NCBI RefSeq assembly: GCF_958295425.1
Contig: NC_081151.1
Location: 17,304,659-17,368,658, forward strand
Length of the DNA stretch: 64,000 bases
Direction of reading: 5' to 3'
Origin: Solea solea
Taxonomy: Eukaryota > Chordata > Actinopteri > Pleuronectiformes > Soleidae
Both the position numbers and the translations under genes were made by a program. Numbering within the stretch: position 1 is the stretch's first letter; each line of letters begins with the position of its first letter. Under the pieces are notes generated by a model. The model was given only the letters and a program-made list of their open reading frames with translations. It searched no databases and had not been told where the DNA came from. Positions 60,450 to 64,000 of this stretch are shown here, one piece after another.

Positions 60450-61808
60450 GGTAAGAACCCTGTTTGCTCGTAGCATTGCTTCTCTCGAGATAATTTTGCT
60501 CTTAAATAACATTTAAAAAAACAGCTTGTTTGAATAACCTTCTGACGCCCACAAGGTTTGTTTAAGATGAGGAGATGTTGAGTTTATTGAGACATGCATG
60601 TGTTTTGTCCCAAAAAAATGATAGGTCAATTTGAAAAGAGATTACTTTTAAACTTAACTGCAATGTTGCCCTTATTGTGTCCTTCAACAGTGAAGATATT
60701 AACACTGCTTTATCTTACAGTCGCTTATTTTTAGTTGAACTTTCTTACAACATGCTGTAGACGAGGTTGCTTATGACGGCACTCTGATGTTTTCTTTTAA
60801 ATAGTTGCAGCCTTTGTACACGCGTCTGACATTGACATCAATAACAGTGGAATAGAAATTAATAAATAACTTGCCCATATTAAGAAGTTCTTAAAATAGC
60901 ATGTGGGGCCTGGAACAGGTGCCATGTGCTCTGCTTGTGAAAGCACAGACAGTGTGAAGGCTGCACTAATTTTATGCACGTAAACAGGCTCTGGTTGTGA
61001 GCCGGTACAATACAATAGACATTGAATGGCTCTCTTTTAATCACTGTGGTGCACTAATATTCAATAATCATTTGTTATCATTGGGTGAGTAAGTAACTTG
61101 ACATTTTCCTGTCATCCTGAGGGATGTGGTGTTTAATGTGTGGTTTACACTGGTAAACCTCCAGTCACTTAGTGGCAGAGGTGGAAAGTAATGAATTATA
61201 TTTACTTGCATTATTGTAATTTTTTTAAATCTTTAATTTTACTTTTACTTAAGTACGTTTATTTGGGAAACATTGTACTACGCTACGCTAAGTGAAAAAA
61301 TGTTGAAAATGATACTGAATTTTAAAAAAAATTTAAAATAACGAATTGGTGCTAATTAAGGTCCCTGAGTGACCTTTGACCCATTTTGACTGATACATTA
61401 TGTGTTTACATATTCTATTCTGTCAGCACTTTAATTTGTAAAGGTTTTCCTTTAATTAAAAACAATGTGAGATTTGTGAACCCCAACCTTGTTCACAAAG
61501 TAACTCAGTAACTTTTACAGTACATTTTAAACAAGCTACTTTACAAATATGGTAGTTTGTTACTAATAACTTTGAAATGGAATCCAATCACACCCAACTG
61601 TATTTATGAAGCTAATTTGAATGTAAATACAAACATATTTTTGATGCGGATCAACTGTCTTTAGCTGCACTACACTACAAAATGATTGTCATTTGTGGTC
61701 ACTTTTATCGCGACACATATGTCACAACAATGTCAGGACAAGATGAAACATCACCTCTTTTCCTCAGGTCCGTCACAGACCAACCCCCGACAGTACTCGC
61801 TGAGAATA

Positions 61809-63180
<1,372 letters not shown>

Positions 63181-63481
63181 TAGCTGGAGTGAGAAACATT
63201 TGTTTTCTAAAAGATGGAATGTTTCCTCCCTTAGAATCATATATTTCTACAAGCTTGATGAACAGAAACAGCTACAAGTTGCAGCTGCTAATGACAGGAC
63301 GTACTGGAAGTTCTGTTTCTCAGTATTTTCTGCAATCTAGTGATTTGAAAACTAATGAACTAATGAACGCTTGTTCATTTGAAGGCTCACAGAGGCTCAA
63401 TTCATTTTCTTTTCTTGGAGCATTAGCTCAGTGAACACTGATTTGGCAAAGCTAAAAAAACAACAAAAAACTGCTTTATTT

Positions 63482-63828
63482 AAGGGATGCACAATATTAT
63501 CTGCACAATATCAGCCGATATTGGCTTAAAAATGTATTATCAAATATTGGCAGACATGCCTTGATCCCCTAATACGACTAATAACTAAAGTACACTGAAC
63601 AGGCTGCTACCTCCTTGGCCTCTATGCTGGCGCCCTCAACAACTATTTATTTACATCTTTATTTATTTTGCACAATGAAGACAATGTATATCTACATCTG
63701 ATCTGACATGAGTATATCAAACAAAAAGTGACAAAGTGAAAAGTGAAGGGAAAACTTATATATATATATATATATATCGGTATCAGTTTTCGGCCCCAAG
63801 CAAAATGTCCAATATTGTGTATTCCTAC
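63482..63828. mobile_element. hAT-like MITE with ATGCACAATATT-type ends
   Basis: The left end AAGGGATGCACAATATT and right end CCAATATTGTGTATTCCTA are approximate inverted repeats. CTTTATTT and CTTCATTA flank them as a possible worn 8-bp duplication. An (AT)n run lies inside (63758-63777). It is in a txlnb intron and has no coding capacity. Confidence 0.5.
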
Positions 63829-64000
63829 TTCATTAGCTACTACGCCTGATTACATGGGTTAGCAGGGTTAGGAGTAGCTAAATTTTGCAGTTAACTTAAA
63901 AATAAAAATAAATATTGTGTTGGACCACTGTCCCGCTCAATTTAGATAGATGTCAGACAGACAGGCTGAAAAATCAGGCCCTACCTAACCCAACAGGCTA

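Larger units (their letters stand above)
57075..61767. other. hivep2 3' UTR/intergenic stretch up to txlnb
   Basis: Contains a TA-type microsatellite (58197-58231), a (CAGAGA)n run (60259-60285), dispersed repeat-like sequence at 58960-59180 and 59440-59560, and a CCCG|GTAAGAACC donor at about 60449 that may end a non-coding first exon of txlnb. No protein-coding exon was recognised. Confidence 0.55.

Overview
This is vertebrate nuclear DNA, almost certainly from a teleost fish. The genes are split into short exons with GT-AG introns, intergenic DNA is AT-rich and full of microsatellites and decayed transposons, and the encoded proteins match vertebrate families along their whole length. There are no operons, Shine-Dalgarno sites or CRISPR arrays.

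Six protein-coding genes are supported. From left to right: (1) the 3' part of a cysteine-string-protein gene, dnajc5g-like (+, 2080-7170), with three tandemly duplicated microexons near its C-terminus; (2) coq8a-like (-, 10275-22341, probable first exon near 25608), an ABC1/ADCK atypical kinase for coenzyme Q synthesis, with a phase-consistent 14-exon coding model of 596 aa; (3) tatdn3 (-, 27298-31194), a TatD-type metal-dependent hydrolase, 10 exons, 268 aa; (4) fuca2 (+, 34762-40107), a secreted or lysosomal alpha-L-fucosidase, 7 exons, 456 aa; (5) hivep2 (+, 48434-56544), a ZAS-family zinc-finger transcription factor of about 1828 aa with one 3.9-kb exon; (6) the 5' part of txlnb (+, 61809-63162), a beta-taxilin coiled-coil protein that runs off the right edge. 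fuca2, hivep2 and txlnb lie together on human 6q24, which supports those assignments; coq8a and tatdn3 are on human 1q.

Between tatdn3 and fuca2 lies an old local duplication. The block containing the 5' end of tatdn3, the shared head-to-head promoter and fuca2 is present twice. In the left copy tatdn3 is intact and fuca2 is a gutted pseudogene (about 31440-32530). In the right copy fuca2 is intact and the tatdn3 exons have decayed (about 33093-34430). Both copies keep an NRF1-like palindromic promoter element.

The rest is mostly repeats: a TTAA-flanked 885-bp long-inverted-repeat element (8782-9666) with a second foldback element touching it, a hAT-like element (21528-22217) whose terminus appears to supply a coq8a splice donor, a 461-bp TIR element (22892-23352), a 23-bp minisatellite of about 34 copies inside a coq8a intron, a 30-bp minisatellite near 41.7-42.0 kb, a tRNA-type SINE, fossil reverse-transcriptase and transposase fragments, and many copies of one dispersed repeat family. 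The long stretches 42.0-48.3 kb (upstream of hivep2) and 57.1-61.7 kb (hivep2 to txlnb) hold no coding sequence I can support. All exon boundaries were read by eye from splice signals, frame continuity and remembered family sequences; no alignment or expression data were available.
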